A stretch of DNA of 64,000 nt from Lucinisca nassula (Eukaryota; Mollusca; Bivalvia; Lucinida; Lucinidae), in assembly GCA_963580285.1 (NCBI GenBank), contig OY757014.1, positions 11,794,725 to 11,858,724 of the forward strand, read 5' to 3'. The position numbers were made by a program, and so were the translations under genes. The number at the start of each line of letters is the position of its first letter. Position 1 is the stretch's first letter. This document shows positions 1 to 10,639 of this stretch, in pieces. Below the pieces are notes generated by a model, which had not been told where the DNA came from, did not search any database, and saw only the letters and a list, made by a program, of their open reading frames with translations.

Positions 1-115
1 GGACTTTTTGCAAAAGAGGAGGACCTGATCAGATGCCGCGTTTTGCGGCGTCTGATCTGGGCCTGCTCTGTTTGCCAAGTACCTCTTTTGGGGTTTCTGG
101 TACCGAATGGGTTAA
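1..115 (+). repeat. MITE family M1, copy 1 (3' part, cut by window start)
   Basis: Ends in GGGTTAA at 115 and carries a strong internal hairpin (about 24-60) whose arms read GATCAGATGCCGC and GCGGCGTCTGATC. The same block recurs at 359-587, 771-1312 and 28500-28735, which defines a ~230-bp family with ends TTAACCC...GGGTTAA. It has no coding capacity. A TTAA-type target (piggyBac or Kolobok style) is inferred from the ends only. Confidence 0.7.
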
Positions 116-358
116 GCTGATGACAAATTGTTGATATTTTTCTTACAGGAGACAATTTGCATGGTATGTCAAATCCTGTTTTCTAGGAAAAATTAGAAAA
201 ATATTTCTAATTAGTGTATATTACAAATGAAACAAGTTGTTTCATTAGCTAGAAACGTATCAAGTGCAAGTCCCTAATCTGGGATAGATGCACAGCCGGC
301 ACTATCACATTTGAATTAGACCAATCCAAGTCCAGGAAATTTTTACAGAAAATTGTGA

Positions 359-587
359 TTAACCCTTTTGGTACCAAATGGTATCTTCCTCCTTATATAC
401 AGCAGGAGTCCATTTCAAAATTAAGGGGTGTCAGATTGTGTTTTCTTCAAAATTCATTTGGAAAATGGCTAAACTTTTTGCAAACAGTGGAGGCCCTGAT
501 CAAAGGCCATGTTCAGCGGCATCTGATCTGGGCCTGCACTGTTTGCCAACTACCCCGTTTTAGGGTTTCCGGTACTAAATGGGTTAA
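359..587 (+). repeat. MITE family M1, copy 2 (complete)
   Basis: Runs from TTAACCCTTTTGGTACC to GGTACTAAATGGGTTAA, so the termini are imperfect inverted repeats with TTAA at the outer edges. The internal 'aaacagtggaggccctgatca ... tctgatctgggcctgcactgtttgcc' region folds back on itself. Being complete at both ends, it fixes the length of the family at about 229 bp. Confidence 0.8.
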
Positions 588-770
588 TTTACTGTTTTTT
601 AATTTCTAGTTGTCACTCCGCTGAATTGTAGGAATATTATAAAATATTGTAGATTTTAATGTAAAAATGCTAATATTGGGACGGAATGGTCTAGACAAAC
701 AGTGCTGACTGCTGACCATATTCAGATTGCTCAAATTTTATATTTGTAAGTGTCAGTTGTCAATAAATGT

Positions 771-1312
771 TTAACCCATTTAGTACCAGAAACCCCAAAA
801 CGGGTACCTTGGCAAACAGTGAAGACCCAGATCAGACACTGCAGAATGCGGCGTCTGATCAAGGCCTCCACTGTTTGCTAAAAGTTCAGTCATTTTCCAA
901 ATAAATTTTGATGAAAACACAACCCGACACCCCTAAATTTAGAAATGGACTCCTGCTATATATAAGGAGGAAGATTCCATTTGGTTTTGCTTGTTTGATT
1001 TGAGGTTTTACGTCCCCATCAGCACAGTATAGGTCATTTTGGAGACGTTGCTTCCAATTTTGTGGGACTTTAACCCGACATCGAGATGAAATGACTTCTC
1101 AAGCCCTGTCGCCCAATGAAACCAACAGGGTTTATAAGCATGGACGGTCCGTCTCGCACTGCGGTTACTGGACAGGCTTAGATCCTCTAAGCGGTTTACC
1201 AGTACTAGTGTGCGGACAGTTTCAGCTCTGCGTGGAAGCATCAAGCAGCCCATCTATTTCTTCAAGCCCCGATGGTCGGGGTGGAGATTCCATTTGGTAC
1301 TAAAAGGGTTAA
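771..1312 (-). repeat. MITE family M1, copy 3, split by a SINE
   Basis: Reverse-oriented copy: starts TTAACCCATTTAGTACC at 771 and ends TACTAAAAGGGTTAA at 1312. A 299-bp SINE (986-1284) interrupts it, with the M1 sequence AGATTCCATTTGGT present on both sides, so M1 was here before the SINE. Confidence 0.8.
986..1284 (-). mobile_element. SINE family D, full copy with 14-bp target duplication
   Basis: Flanked by a perfect 14-bp direct repeat AGATTCCATTTGGT (972-985 and 1285-1298). In sense (minus) orientation it ends in an A-rich tail (cctcaaatcaaacaagcaaaa). Other copies: 15766-16068, 16225-16372, 20573-20780, 33495-34770 (split), 45966-46085. Its 3' part (…caaaatgacc…agtgttga…) resembles the 3' part of SINE family E. 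No clear tRNA A/B boxes were recognised in the head. Confidence 0.85.
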
Positions 1313-1429
1313 TATAATAGTAGTTGGTCAATGCACTAAAAGCAATAGAAACCAAGGATTCGGCACGATCAAGGTTTATGGACTGCCAGGGACTGGACAG
1401 CCAGTTTGATGTAGCTCGAGCCACAAAGG

Positions 1430-1525
1430 TTTATGGACTGCCCTCGGGCCAGGGCCTGGACCACCGGCTTGATATGGCCCGAGCCTGTGAGCGGTCCAGG
1501 CCCTGGCCCTCGGACAGTCCATAAA
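1430..1525. repeat. Strong 96-nt hairpin (33-bp arms)
   Basis: Arms 1430-1462 and 1493-1525 match as inverted repeats at about 30 of 33 positions, both beginning/ending with TTTATGGACTG, separated by a 30-nt loop. A third partial copy of the arm is at about 1376-1406. It is GC-rich compared with its surroundings. The shape would suit a hairpin RNA or a tiny palindromic MITE; nothing in the sequence decides between them. Confidence 0.7.
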
Positions 1526-1666
1526 TAGTGCCCTCAGCTTAAATTACTATTGCTCAAATGTCGCATTACGATAACACACCTGTGCGACATAGTGCATTTT
1601 TAACATGTCCAAAATACCTACTTTTCTGATGAAAAGCCTTGATATTTTTCTTATAAATGCTCATAA

Positions 1667-1733
1667 CATAGGTTTTGGGTGATCGTTATGACCGCCTCAT
1701 TGAGGCGGTTCTAACGAGTACCCACAACCTATG
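1667..1733. repeat. Palindromic repeat with ACCGCCTCA-TGAGGCGGT apex
   Basis: Outer arms CATAGGTTTTGGGT (1667-1680) and ACCCACAACCTATG (1720-1733) pair with one mismatch, and the apex ACCGCCTCA/TGAGGCGGT pairs perfectly. Decayed relatives sit at about 9040-9110 and 10535-10650. Each of these is followed by 'accccag' or a 'gtttacaggggt' block, so they are copies of one dispersed family. Confidence 0.65.
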
Positions 1734-3496
1734 TCTTGGAGCAGAAATAAGAAAAATAATACATACCCCAGTTTTCTCTATATCAAGTGGGGTTTACAGG
1801 GGTCTTTATTTCACGGACTTGTTCACGTGATGGTCTGCTGCTTTTACCCAGCATGCAGAGTGTTAAGATGAATGAATACATCTGACAGACTCACCAAAAA
1901 TTAGAACCAGAATTTAAGGTAAGGGTCATTCCACGGTACTGGTGAATTTTAGGGGTACCCCAGTAAAATCATTATTTTTAACCGTATACATTAAGAACAT
2001 ACTGAGAAGGTTTTCTGATGTCATAAAGACACATTGGAGAGATAAAAAAAGATAAAATATGTAGATTGTCATAAATGAGAAAAGAAAAAAATGAATTAAT
2101 TTAACCAAAATAACCCGATTTTTTGCTTTGAATTTGTGACATTGCAATGGTGCCCTCATTTGATTGCCCACTGTAATGGTATATGCCATAGCTGTAGAAA
2201 ATCGTCCATGTAATGAAGAGTTAATACATTAAGAAAGGTTTTTATGTCAAAATATTCAGTAAACACCTCACAGACACTGAAAAATTGACTTTGTAAAATA
2301 TACATTGTGCTCGTTACTATCGTGTCCCATAGTTGTTCATGAAATATTGATTTATATTAACGCACCATCGTTCATTACACAAATATCACACGGATGTATT
2401 TCCTCTTTGACAATTAGCCTACTGTTTGCACGAAACTGAGTCAGCCTGAGGCTAGTTTGATTATCCTATTTATGGAAAAATATCCGTGTACCCTTCGTGG
2501 TGTCCAATTTGTGACGATCGTTATTATCGATCTACCCAAGTGATAAATTTGTTTATGGGTCGGAATTTGCCGCAAAATAGAGCCATGTGACCTATTTTGT
2601 GTTTACACAAAACGCGCTCTGTGGGTTGCAAAAGGAGAATAGTCACAAACAGTAAAGGTCGTGGTGTCCACAGTTATCAGGGAAGGTGACGATCGTATGT
2701 ATGTCACCGGTTGTTACGATCGAATGCCGGTTTTTGCCAAATTGGAGTTGTAAACACACTTTATCTGCGATCAGATGAAGATATGATAATATGCGTTGTT
2801 TTCTTTGGTTATATAATGCATTTTTATCGACGATTATTTTATCACCCACAAAATATGAATACTTTAATGTCCTATGAGACACAATGCTGAAGACGCTCGT
2901 TACATTAAGAAGCCAAAAATCCGGTGTCCTATTTGAATATTGACGATCGTATAGATTTTATGATTAATATGGCTTCCGTTTATTTCTTCTCGACTTTATT
3001 GGTATCAGACTGATTTAAATGTCTGTTTTTTTACAACAGCTTATTTTTTTATAACATTGTGCGCCCCTTGAACTATTGCTGGACGTGGCCTGGGCAGTCG
3101 TCACAGAAGGACACGAAAAGCTGTTTGCTCGTTACAAACAGACACCAAAATACGGTGTCCATCTGTCACTTGTAACGATTAGTAATTCCGATGGTCATAT
3201 TATAAAATAAGATCATCTTACAATAGCCTACTGCTCATTATATGCTTTTCAGGTATTCAACCTTTTTTTTTTTTTGAAAGAATCGAGAAAGAATGTCGCT
3301 AGAATCACGTTGTAAGCGCCGATGAATAACGATCGTTACAAAATGACAACAAAGCGCATTTTAAGCATTACCGTGGACACTACAAATGCTTTCTCGTTAC
3401 AAAACCAGGGCCCAAATTAAACATCAAAGGCGTCCCGCGGATTCCCGAAAATTTCTCTGTACGGCCAAAAATCTTTACCGAGACGTATAAACCCGC

Positions 3497-3937
3497 CCAC
3501 TTTTAGCGGTTTGTAAAAAGTTGCTCCGCCTCCTTAGTTGAAACAGCTTTCTGTGTTTATTGAGAACTAAGTACGTCCCATTTTCTGCTTGTGCGGTATT
3601 ATATTGACAGTCAGAATCACGTGCGTCGGCACACCTTTGATCGTCATCGGCGTGTAAAAAACGTGTCGAGGTGATTGCTCGGGTGTTTGCATATAATTAA
3701 ACAGATTAGTAGTTGAGGATAAACTAATTATCTCATTGCCGATAAGTGTTTTTTAATCGTGTAAACTTGTTACTGTTTAAATTAAAGCGGGTCGTAATTA
3801 AGGTGTTTCATTAGAGATGCAAAGTGTGACAATATTTTCAAAGATAGATACGCATTTTTTTCTTGAGTAAATAGCAGGTGTTCACTAGGTGAAATGACGA
3901 AAATAATTTATAAAATCGCAAAATGTTGTCGCGATCA
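3497..3937 (+). repeat. Dispersed repeat R60, left copy (inverted mate at 63466-64000)
   Basis: The block from 'cacttttagcggtttg' to 'aaatcgcaaaatgt' is found in reverse complement at the right edge of the window with only scattered differences. Landmarks shared by both include 'gtgattgctcggtgtttgc'-like sequence and 'tcacctagtgaacacctgc'. The right copy runs off the window, so the true length is unknown. It lies inside element A. Confidence 0.85.
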
Positions 3938-4249
3938 CTGTTTGATTTTGGCGCCTGGAAAATACGTAAAATCGGCGAATGTGACCAGGCCGGTTTGTCA
4001 GGGTCCGCGCTGCAGTCTGATCTGTCTGTTAGCCAAAAGCAAAAAAAAAAAAAAAAAATACCGCTGACTCCTCTAAGTCTGCCCCAAATGATCAAAGTTG
4101 CACGTGTTTCTGCCTGTTTGTCTGAAGCAGTTCCGAGTGTTTTAATAGAGTACAATGGCAAAAATCTTTTGCAAAAGAATTTTTCTTTTTTTCTTTTTAA
4201 TCCATATATGACAATGGGCGTCAGGTTTGTTTTATTTGTGTTAAGTTCT

Positions 4250-4312
4250 ACAAACAGTGTAGACAGATCAGACGCTATGTTTTGTGGCGTCTGATCTGGG
4301 TCTACACGGAAA
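4250..4312. repeat. M1-like hairpin remnant
   Basis: AGATCAGACGC and GCGTCTGATCT form the stem seen in M1 MITEs, here flanked by GTGTAGAC and GTCTACAC. The rest of M1 is not recognisable. Similar isolated hairpin remnants are at about 8660-8730 and 60403-60470. Confidence 0.6.
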
Positions 4313-4534
4313 ATGGACCACTAGGCATATATGGGGATGGGTAATGCGATTGTTTTCTTTACTTTTTATTTATTTATTTTGGGGGGTGGTGGGAAGGGAG
4401 TTTTACTTGGAAAGTTGTAAAATTTATACATGCCAAGCAAAAATATTTTTTTTTAGTATGCACTCCTCTGCAGTGTACTGACCGCATGTATGTCACAGTT
4501 ATGAGTATTTTTAACTTCCTCACAGAGCTTTGCT

Positions 4535-4632
4535 TGATAGTTTTTAGTTTAACATAACAGCCCAGTCAACACTATTCAAGTCATTTTTGAGCCGGTCAGT
4601 TTACCTATCCACACTTTACTAGCCCTCTAAAA
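4535..4632 (-). repeat. SINE family E, 3' fragment
   Basis: Contains 'aacagcccagtcaacac' and 'gagccggtcagtttacc', the 3' portion of the tRNA-derived SINE seen complete at 8162-8477. The head is missing. Confidence 0.7.
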
Positions 4633-4862
4633 GAATATACAGGTGATTAAAAATGCAAACAAGAGATTCATAGATTAAATGATATATATTTCTTCATCAA
4701 AACAATTTTACGATCCGCAAACACCTTGCTTCAAAATTGGGATTTCCTGAATTTTCCAGTGGGACTTCCAGATTTCAAGGGTAGGAAGTCTAGGACTTCC
4801 TGAACTTGGGAGTAAATGGAAGCCCTGCAAAACAGAACCAAGAATTCAGTATGAGAAACTGC

Positions 4863-4995
4863 AACGGAATGACCGCCTTGGGACGGTCAGTAGTAAAGTA
4901 GAAGTAAAACAAAGATCAGGAATTGATACAATTAACTTACTCCACCCATAAAAGACACCAAAGGGAAAGAAATACAAACATTAAGCGACCAATAA
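4863..4995 (-). repeat. Penelope-like element (PLE) 3' tail fragment
   Basis: 'gaccgccttgggacggtcag' followed by 'gtagaagtaaaacaaagatc' and 'cacccataaaagacaccaaag' matches the terminal part of the PLE family (compare 38259-38530 and 50344-50600). Only the extreme 3' end is present and it has internal deletions. Confidence 0.7.
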
Positions 4996-5131
4996 TGACA
5001 AAATTACCACACTCCGTTTTAAGCCTTATAGATAACTATGGTCATATAACAGAGGTCAGTCTTTCGATGGTTCTACCTGGATTCTTATCAGTGGTGACTT
5101 TAGTTCACTGCATGTTTAACACATTTTATAA

Positions 5132-6185
5132 GTTACCTCACATATTAAATACATGTATTGTAACGCATTTACCTGATAAAGATATGCTATCTCAGGACCT
5201 GTCAGGTTTATCAGGTCAACGTGACGTCGTCAACGTGACGTCATCAACTTGACGTTGCGCTTTAATGACGTTGCTCTTTGATAACAATCAATACCTGTTT
5301 ATTGATTGCATATTTAAAGGGTGAACAATGCGTGTAACTGATAAATAGAATACCAGATTCGTGTCATTTGATATCAAGTTTATCAGGCTCGGCTTTGAGA
5401 ACGCATGTAGAATCGCTCGGCAAGCCTCGCGATTCCACAAGCGTTTTCGAAGCCTTGCCTGATAAAATTGATATCAAAAGACACGAACCTGGTATTCTCT
5501 ATTTATCAGTTACCTCCCATATTAATTACGTTGTAGTGCATTGACCTGATAAAGATAGGCTATCTCAGGACATGTGAGGTTTATCAGGTCAACATGACGT
5601 AATCAACTGGACGTTGCGCTTTAATGACAATCGATATCTGCTTATTAATTGCATATTTAAAGAGTGTACAATGCGTATAACTGATAAATAGAATACCAGG
5701 TTCGTGTCATTTGATATCAAGTTTATCAGGCTCGGCTTTGAGAACGCATGTAGAATCGCTCGGCAAGCCTCGCGATTCTACAAGCGTTTTCGAAGCCTTA
5801 CCTGATAAACTTGATATCAAAAGACACGAACCTGGTATTCACTATTTATCAGTTACCTCCCATATTAATTACGTTGTAGTGCATTGACCAGATAAAGATA
5901 GGCTATCTCAGGACATGTGAGGTTTATCAGGTCAACGTGACGTTGTCAACGTGACGTCGTCAACATGACGTCATCAACTGGACGTTGCGCTTTAATGACA
6001 ATCGATATCTGCTTATTAATTGCATATTTAAAGAGTGTACAATGCGTATAACTGATAAATAGAATACCAGGTTCGTGTCATTTGATATCAAGTTTATCAG
6101 GCAAACCTCGCGATTCTACATGCGTTCTCAAAGCCTTGCCTGATATACTTGATATCAAAAGACACGAACCTGGTATTCTATATAC
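5132..6185. repeat. Three tandem ~340-bp units, each a long palindrome
   Basis: Units start at about 5132, 5510 and 5852 with 'gttacctc(a/c)catatta'. In each, the block 'gataaatagaataccag … gatatcaagtttatcagg' is mirrored by 'cctgataaacttgatatc … ctggtattc', giving a hairpin with arms near 100 bp. Between hairpins lie TGACGTCA/TGACGTCG repeats (5218-5250 and 5934-5975), i.e. CRE-like octamers. The array is inside element A. Confidence 0.85.
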
Positions 6186-6639
6186 CTCCCACAAGTGTCA
6201 TAGAGTGCCGGCTGTTGCAGACGACTTTTAAAAACATTGCAATAAAAGGAAAAATTGCTGCAAACTAGCAATTTCACCTTTTATTGCAGTTTTTGTAATA
6301 TAAACTTGTAACTGTAAAACTTCCAGTTTTTTAGATTATTTTTTTGTTTCCTAGCTGCAAGTGACTGACAGCTTTCCCTCATGAAACATCGTTATAAGAG
6401 TGTTAAGGATAAGAAGTTGCTATAGAAAAAATATTCAAAATGAAGATAATTGCTATGGTGAGCCCCCAGGTCCACTTGCACTGTGGTTTCCTGGCTAACC
6501 AGTCACTTATTTGACTGGGGGAATGTTTTCAGAACTAGTAACAGTGTTATTAATCACATAATTTCACATCAATTAATACGCCTGTGAATTATATGATATA
6601 ATATTAAAACACTGCTGAAAACTTCCCAACCCAATACGA

Positions 6640-6880
6640 AAAGTATAATCGAGAGGTTGTGCGTTCGAATCCGCCACCGGTATCGAGGTGTGTCCTTGGG
6701 CAAGACACGTAATGACACTGCCCCACTCCACCCAGGTGTAAATGGGCAGCAGTGGTGTAAAAGCCACTGCCTCTCTCTCGCGCGCGCGTGAAAACACCGG
6801 AATGAGTGTTCGAGAGCGATTCAATAAGCTTAAAGCTTTCATCGCAATCGAACTAAAATAAATTAGTATAAACTAAACTA
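6640..6880 (+). mobile_element. tRNA-derived SINE family G
   Basis: A B-box-like GTTCGAATCC at about 6664 is followed by 'ccttgggcaagacac' and 'cacccaggtgtaaatgggc', a body typical of animal tRNA-SINEs, and an A-rich tail (…aactaaactaaaa) near 6880. The A-box region is degraded. Only one copy is in the window. Confidence 0.6.
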
Positions 6881-7985
6881 AAAGTGCAAGGATGAGGTTA
6901 TAAGCAAACATATAAAGTTACTAGCTACTAAAAGCAAAAAAAAAATATGCATGCTTACACTAAATCCACATCATCCGCCTACCATGCTGATATGTTACAA
7001 GCACCATAGCATACAACAGAGGGTAGTTAATGGGTTAAAGGCACATACTGAGAGATGTACACAAAATTTACTAGAAAACTCGCATTGTGTGGTGCACATT
7101 TATTTTGGAGAGCATGCTATGAACTTTCCGTTGGTTAACAGTCATAAATAGCAATAAAACAGCCTCTATGATTGATAGTATCCAAGACTATGGCTTTCCA
7201 GTCGGGTTTGCAGTGTAATGTGATCGTCACATGGTGTCCGCCTTTAGTGAAATGATGATGCCAAATAACTCAAAATTACCAAATAAATGTTGAAAGTTAA
7301 AATATGAAAGTATATAATACAAAATCGATACTTAATTGTATTTTAAAATGAGATTTGTTTCATTTTTCCAATTAAATTATGCTTTCTGTAGGGACACCAT
7401 GTGACGACAGTATTTTGGTGTCCTCTGAAACGAGCATCTTGTTCTATAAAAAAACGTCTTAAAATTTTGCGATTTTCATGTTAATCATAATCCTATTTCT
7501 ATAGTTATTTAAACTATAGCTTTATGCAATATTTAAATCAATGCCGATGATCTTTTTTATACAAGTAACGTTAGGAATTGAACATAATTAGTAGGATTTG
7601 AAAGACAAAATGTCCCATGACTGTTTTTACTTCAAACAATAAAAGTTTTGAAAAAATAAGCATTCTTTCAAATTGAAAAGACTCTCACACGTGAATACTA
7701 ATGAAAAACAAACAATTTAGTGAATAAAATCAGATAAAATTGCACAAATTTGTGCACAATTGGACACCATGTGACGAGCGTCATTTTCTGCCCACAATGG
7801 AAAAAGTGAGATTTTTTTTTCTGTACTTCAAAATACTATCTTCTCCATCTAAAAATAAGAAAGCTCAGACATGAAGTCAACTTGTAAAAGTAGTTTCAAT
7901 CCATATTACCTGCGTTTAAAAAATGACCCTCGTGTCACAATTTTACTCACCAGTACCGTGGAATGACCCGTAATTTAAAACTTGC

Positions 7986-8116
7986 CTTTTTCCTGACCCC
8001 CTCTTCCTTGCTGTCAAGTTTTAGGATCACCGGAGGGAGAAATCTGGCCAGAACGGCCTGCAATTGTTCATCAGTTTCTGCCGACCCAATACGCAGAAAT
8101 ACCCTCTCAACCAAGG
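7986..8116 (-). CDS. ECPAS: ECM29/ECPAS proteasome adaptor, one internal exon (near N-terminus)
   Basis: On the minus strand a 131-nt exon reads two leading bases and then 43 codons: [10 protein letters not shown], then [15 protein letters not shown], then [18 protein letters not shown]. From memory this matches the conserved N-terminal segment of animal ECM29 (human ECPAS has ERVFLR…TDEQLQ…FLPPVLLKL…EGVRKK). ECM29 is a HEAT-repeat protein that binds the 26S proteasome and links it to vesicles and quality control; that role is family knowledge. The upstream boundary has a good acceptor (pyrimidine tract ctgtttttcag at 8117-8127). The downstream boundary is AAG|GCAAGT, a textbook GC-AG donor. 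The next exon (expected to start VMELLVHLNK) and the first exon were not found. Element A begins 14 bp inside the downstream intron. Confidence 0.88.
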
Positions 8117-8161
8117 CTGAAAAACAGATGAATATGAATGAAATACATGTACATCAGCTGT

Positions 8162-8477
8162 TTGTTTGTTTGTTTGTTTGTATTGGAGTTTAACAGCCCA
8201 GTCAAAACTATTTAAGGTCATTTTTGAGCCGGTCAGTTTACCTATCAACACTTTTCCTGGGCAGGCTTATACGTAAGCGGTTAACCAGTACAGTGCACAT
8301 TCTTTCGCCAGAAACTGACAACTGCCCTTCTTGAATCAGCGGAAGGGAGAGAATGACCGTAGAAAAGATTTCATGATCAATCTCCCCGAAAGAATGTTGC
8401 CGACCCCGGCGGGAGTCGAACCCGCGTCCTTCTGATCACCAGTCAGACCTGCATCCGACTGAGCCACTGAGGCCGGC
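8162..8477 (-). mobile_element. SINE family E, full copy with 13-bp target duplication
   Basis: GTACATCAGCTGT flanks it on both sides (8149-8161, 8478-8490). In minus orientation the head is tRNA-like, with A box TGGCTCAGTCGG (8455-8466) and B box GGTTCGACTCC (8412-8422). The tail is a CAAA-type repeat (tttgtttgtttg on the plus strand). It is the best copy of the family. It lies close to, and upstream of, the ECM29 exon. Confidence 0.88.
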
Positions 8478-8737
8478 GTACATCAGCTGTCATAGGCCAG
8501 TATAATTGCTCCACAAATACAACACAGGCAAACATTTTTGGGTATGATATGATCTAGTGATTTAGTGATCAACCCTTAAGATGCCAAGAAAATGTATATC
8601 TGAAAATGTCTGTTTATGCCGTCCGCTGCACATTCTTGCAATGCATTGAGCATATTTATGCATGCAGGAAAACAGTGTGAACCCTGATCAGACTGCTCCT
8701 GATCTTGATCTACGCTGTTTTTGACAATAACCAGCCA

Positions 8738-8985
8738 ACAATAAAGTCAGTGAACCATAAAATGTAGGTCAAGGTCAAATATGGATGCTTGCATTTTAAG
8801 TTTCCATCCCCAGATACAAGTTTGTACCAAATATCATTAATAAAGCTCTTATAGTTCTTGAGAAATAAACTTAACCATTAGGGCGAACGCTAGGGTGGTC
8901 ACCAAATGTTGACGCCTTGACAAATGGATGAACGAATGAACGGATGAACGGACAGAAAACCAAATGCCTAATAGCAGGTGTGATA
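8738..8985 (+). repeat. Tandem-array element Y, copy 1 (one unit plus 3' end)
   Basis: One ~165-bp unit (aagtcagtgaaccat … gtgaacgctagggtggtc) is followed by the family's 3' end: 'gttgacgccttgacaaa', a run of GGA(C/T)GAAC repeats and 'aatagcaggtg'. Copies 2 and 3 are at 10682-11280 and 12697-14705. Confidence 0.75.
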
Positions 8986-9261
8986 AAAACTAGGGTTTAC
9001 AGGGGTATACATTATTGTGCTTATTTCTGCTCCTTGATACAGGATGTGGATACTCTTTGGAACCCCCTCAATGAAGAAGTTCTAACAAGCACCCACAACC
9101 TATGGTGAGCTAACAGGTGTGTGCTGATTGCTTCAAGCCTCGCATTTTAAACAGACCGCTTTATTCCGTTTCATATTGAAGCTTTCTGTAAATATTACCA
9201 GACGAGCGTCTTCACACAAAATATTGCAGTTTCCTTGTTAATTCCCAGTTTTGTTTATTTG

Positions 9262-9500
9262 TTAGTTTTGAAGTTTAACAGCCAAGTCAAGACTGTTTAG
9301 GTCATTTTTGAGCCGGTCAGTTTACCTATCCACACTTTTCCTGGGCAGGCTTATACATAAGCGGTTAACCAGTACAGTGCACATTCTATCGCCAGAAACT
9401 GACAACTGCCCATCTTGAATCAGCAGAAAGGAGAGACAGTAAAAAAGATTTCATGATCAATCTCCACGAAAGAATGTTGCTGACCCCGGCAGGGATCGAA
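9262..9500 (-). mobile_element. SINE family E, copy truncated in its tRNA head
   Basis: Matches 8162-8477 from the 3' tail through 'gaccccggcagggatcgaac' (B-box region), then stops before the A box. Diverged by small indels. Confidence 0.8.
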
Positions 9501-9565
9501 CCTGCATCCTCCTCAGAGCTCTCACTAGGATTTTAAAAACATGATTCCAGGAATCCTTCCTTGTA

Positions 9566-10395
9566 CAGTTGAACCTGCGGGGGCGACCACCTGTCTTAAG
9601 CGATTTCCTGTCTTGAACGACCGTCAGGCAATCCTCCCGAGCGATTTTCAATGTTAAATTACCTGTCCTGAGCGCCCACCTGCCCAACGCGACCAACGAC
9701 CGCTTAAAATGTGTCCCAACTGTAAAATTTCCCTGCCTTGTGCGACCAAATAAGTTTACTGTGACACCGGAAGATCAACAGGTGCGCCAGTACAAATAAT
9801 TACCTCTCTTCATATTGTCTTTGGAAACCAAAATTATGACACTGAATATGACAAGTGCGGGGATTAAAATTAATTGTTTGCCAATTATAATCGATACATG
9901 CACTGATTGACGCTAATTGGATTGTTGGGTCATAATGCGTGACGCGACTTAGCGTTTGCATAGGCGCGAAAATATACAGAACGAATTACGGCCGTCTCGG
10001 CAACTTATCATTGCGGCAAACTACCACCATGACCTGTATCGGTGTCACGGCAAACTACTATCACGACTTGAACATATTTGTGTAGTCTATTTTTAATTGT
10101 TTCATTTTTAAACACCTCTTTTCCAAAATCTTTTGAATTCATAGTTTTCTCATTATCATACATTTAAATTAATATTCATTTTTTTAATTCATTTTAAAAT
10201 AACCTTTTAGAAGCAACACTTTTCTGTAAATAAATACATATATCTCAACAATGATCTCATAAATTGCATAGTGTAATTTAAAAAAAAATGAAAAAAAAAT
10301 ATCTTGATTGATCCTCCCTGCCTTAAGAGACCACCTGTCTTGAGAGACCACTTTTTGTTTTTCCCAAAGGTGGTCTCTCAAGACAGGTTTGACTG
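9566..10395. mobile_element. TA-flanked pogo/Tc1-like MITE (TA-1), 830 bp
   Basis: Flanked by TA (9564-9565, 10396-10397). Ends read CAGTTGAACCTG and, reverse-complemented, CAGTCAAACCTGTCTTGAG. Internal ACCACCTGTCTTAAG / GGTGGTCTCTCAAGACAGG repeats extend the inverted ends. No transposase. The CAGT...TA pattern is typical of pogo/Tigger derivatives. Confidence 0.82.
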
Positions 10396-10639
10396 TAATT
10401 AAAAGTTGGATTCCCACATAAAAAGTTGGAGTTCTGATCTTGATCGCGTATAGAACATAGACAAAAATTTCTTATTATCAGGCTACACATCCATATGAAT
10501 AACTGGTATATTCATTTAATAACTTTGTTCCAAACGTGTAGATTATGGGTACTAGTTAGAACTATTTCACTCATGTGTCTAAGAAGCACCCACAATCTGA
10601 TGTTTTGTAGAGATATTAAGAAAATAATTCATACCCCAG

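Larger units (their letters stand above)
1918..7971. mobile_element. 6.05-kb TIR DNA transposon (element A), non-coding
   Basis: Left end reads GGTAAGGGTCATTCCACGG and the right end, reverse-complemented, ACGGGTCATTCCACGG; the shared TIR core is GGGTCATTCCACGGTACTGG. AATTTAA lies immediately outside both ends (1911-1917 and 7972-7978), a 7-bp target duplication containing TTAA. Many ACGATCGT or GGTGTCC motifs lie near both ends (about 2330-3430 and 7205-7790), as expected for transposase-binding sub-terminal repeats. No transposase reading frame was found, so it is non-autonomous. It has been colonised by later repeats. The superfamily is uncertain; the TTAA in the duplication would fit a TTAA-specific class. 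Confidence 0.75.

Noticed and set aside
3923..4294. 123-residue open frame
   Set aside because: It crosses an A run and an M1-like hairpin in element A; no domain.
5132..6185. Inversion or assembly artefact
   Set aside because: The three units differ from each other at several positions, which is not expected for an assembly stutter.
8412..8466. Possible tRNA gene on the minus strand
   Set aside because: It is the head of SINE E, with several copies in the window and a 13-bp target duplication.
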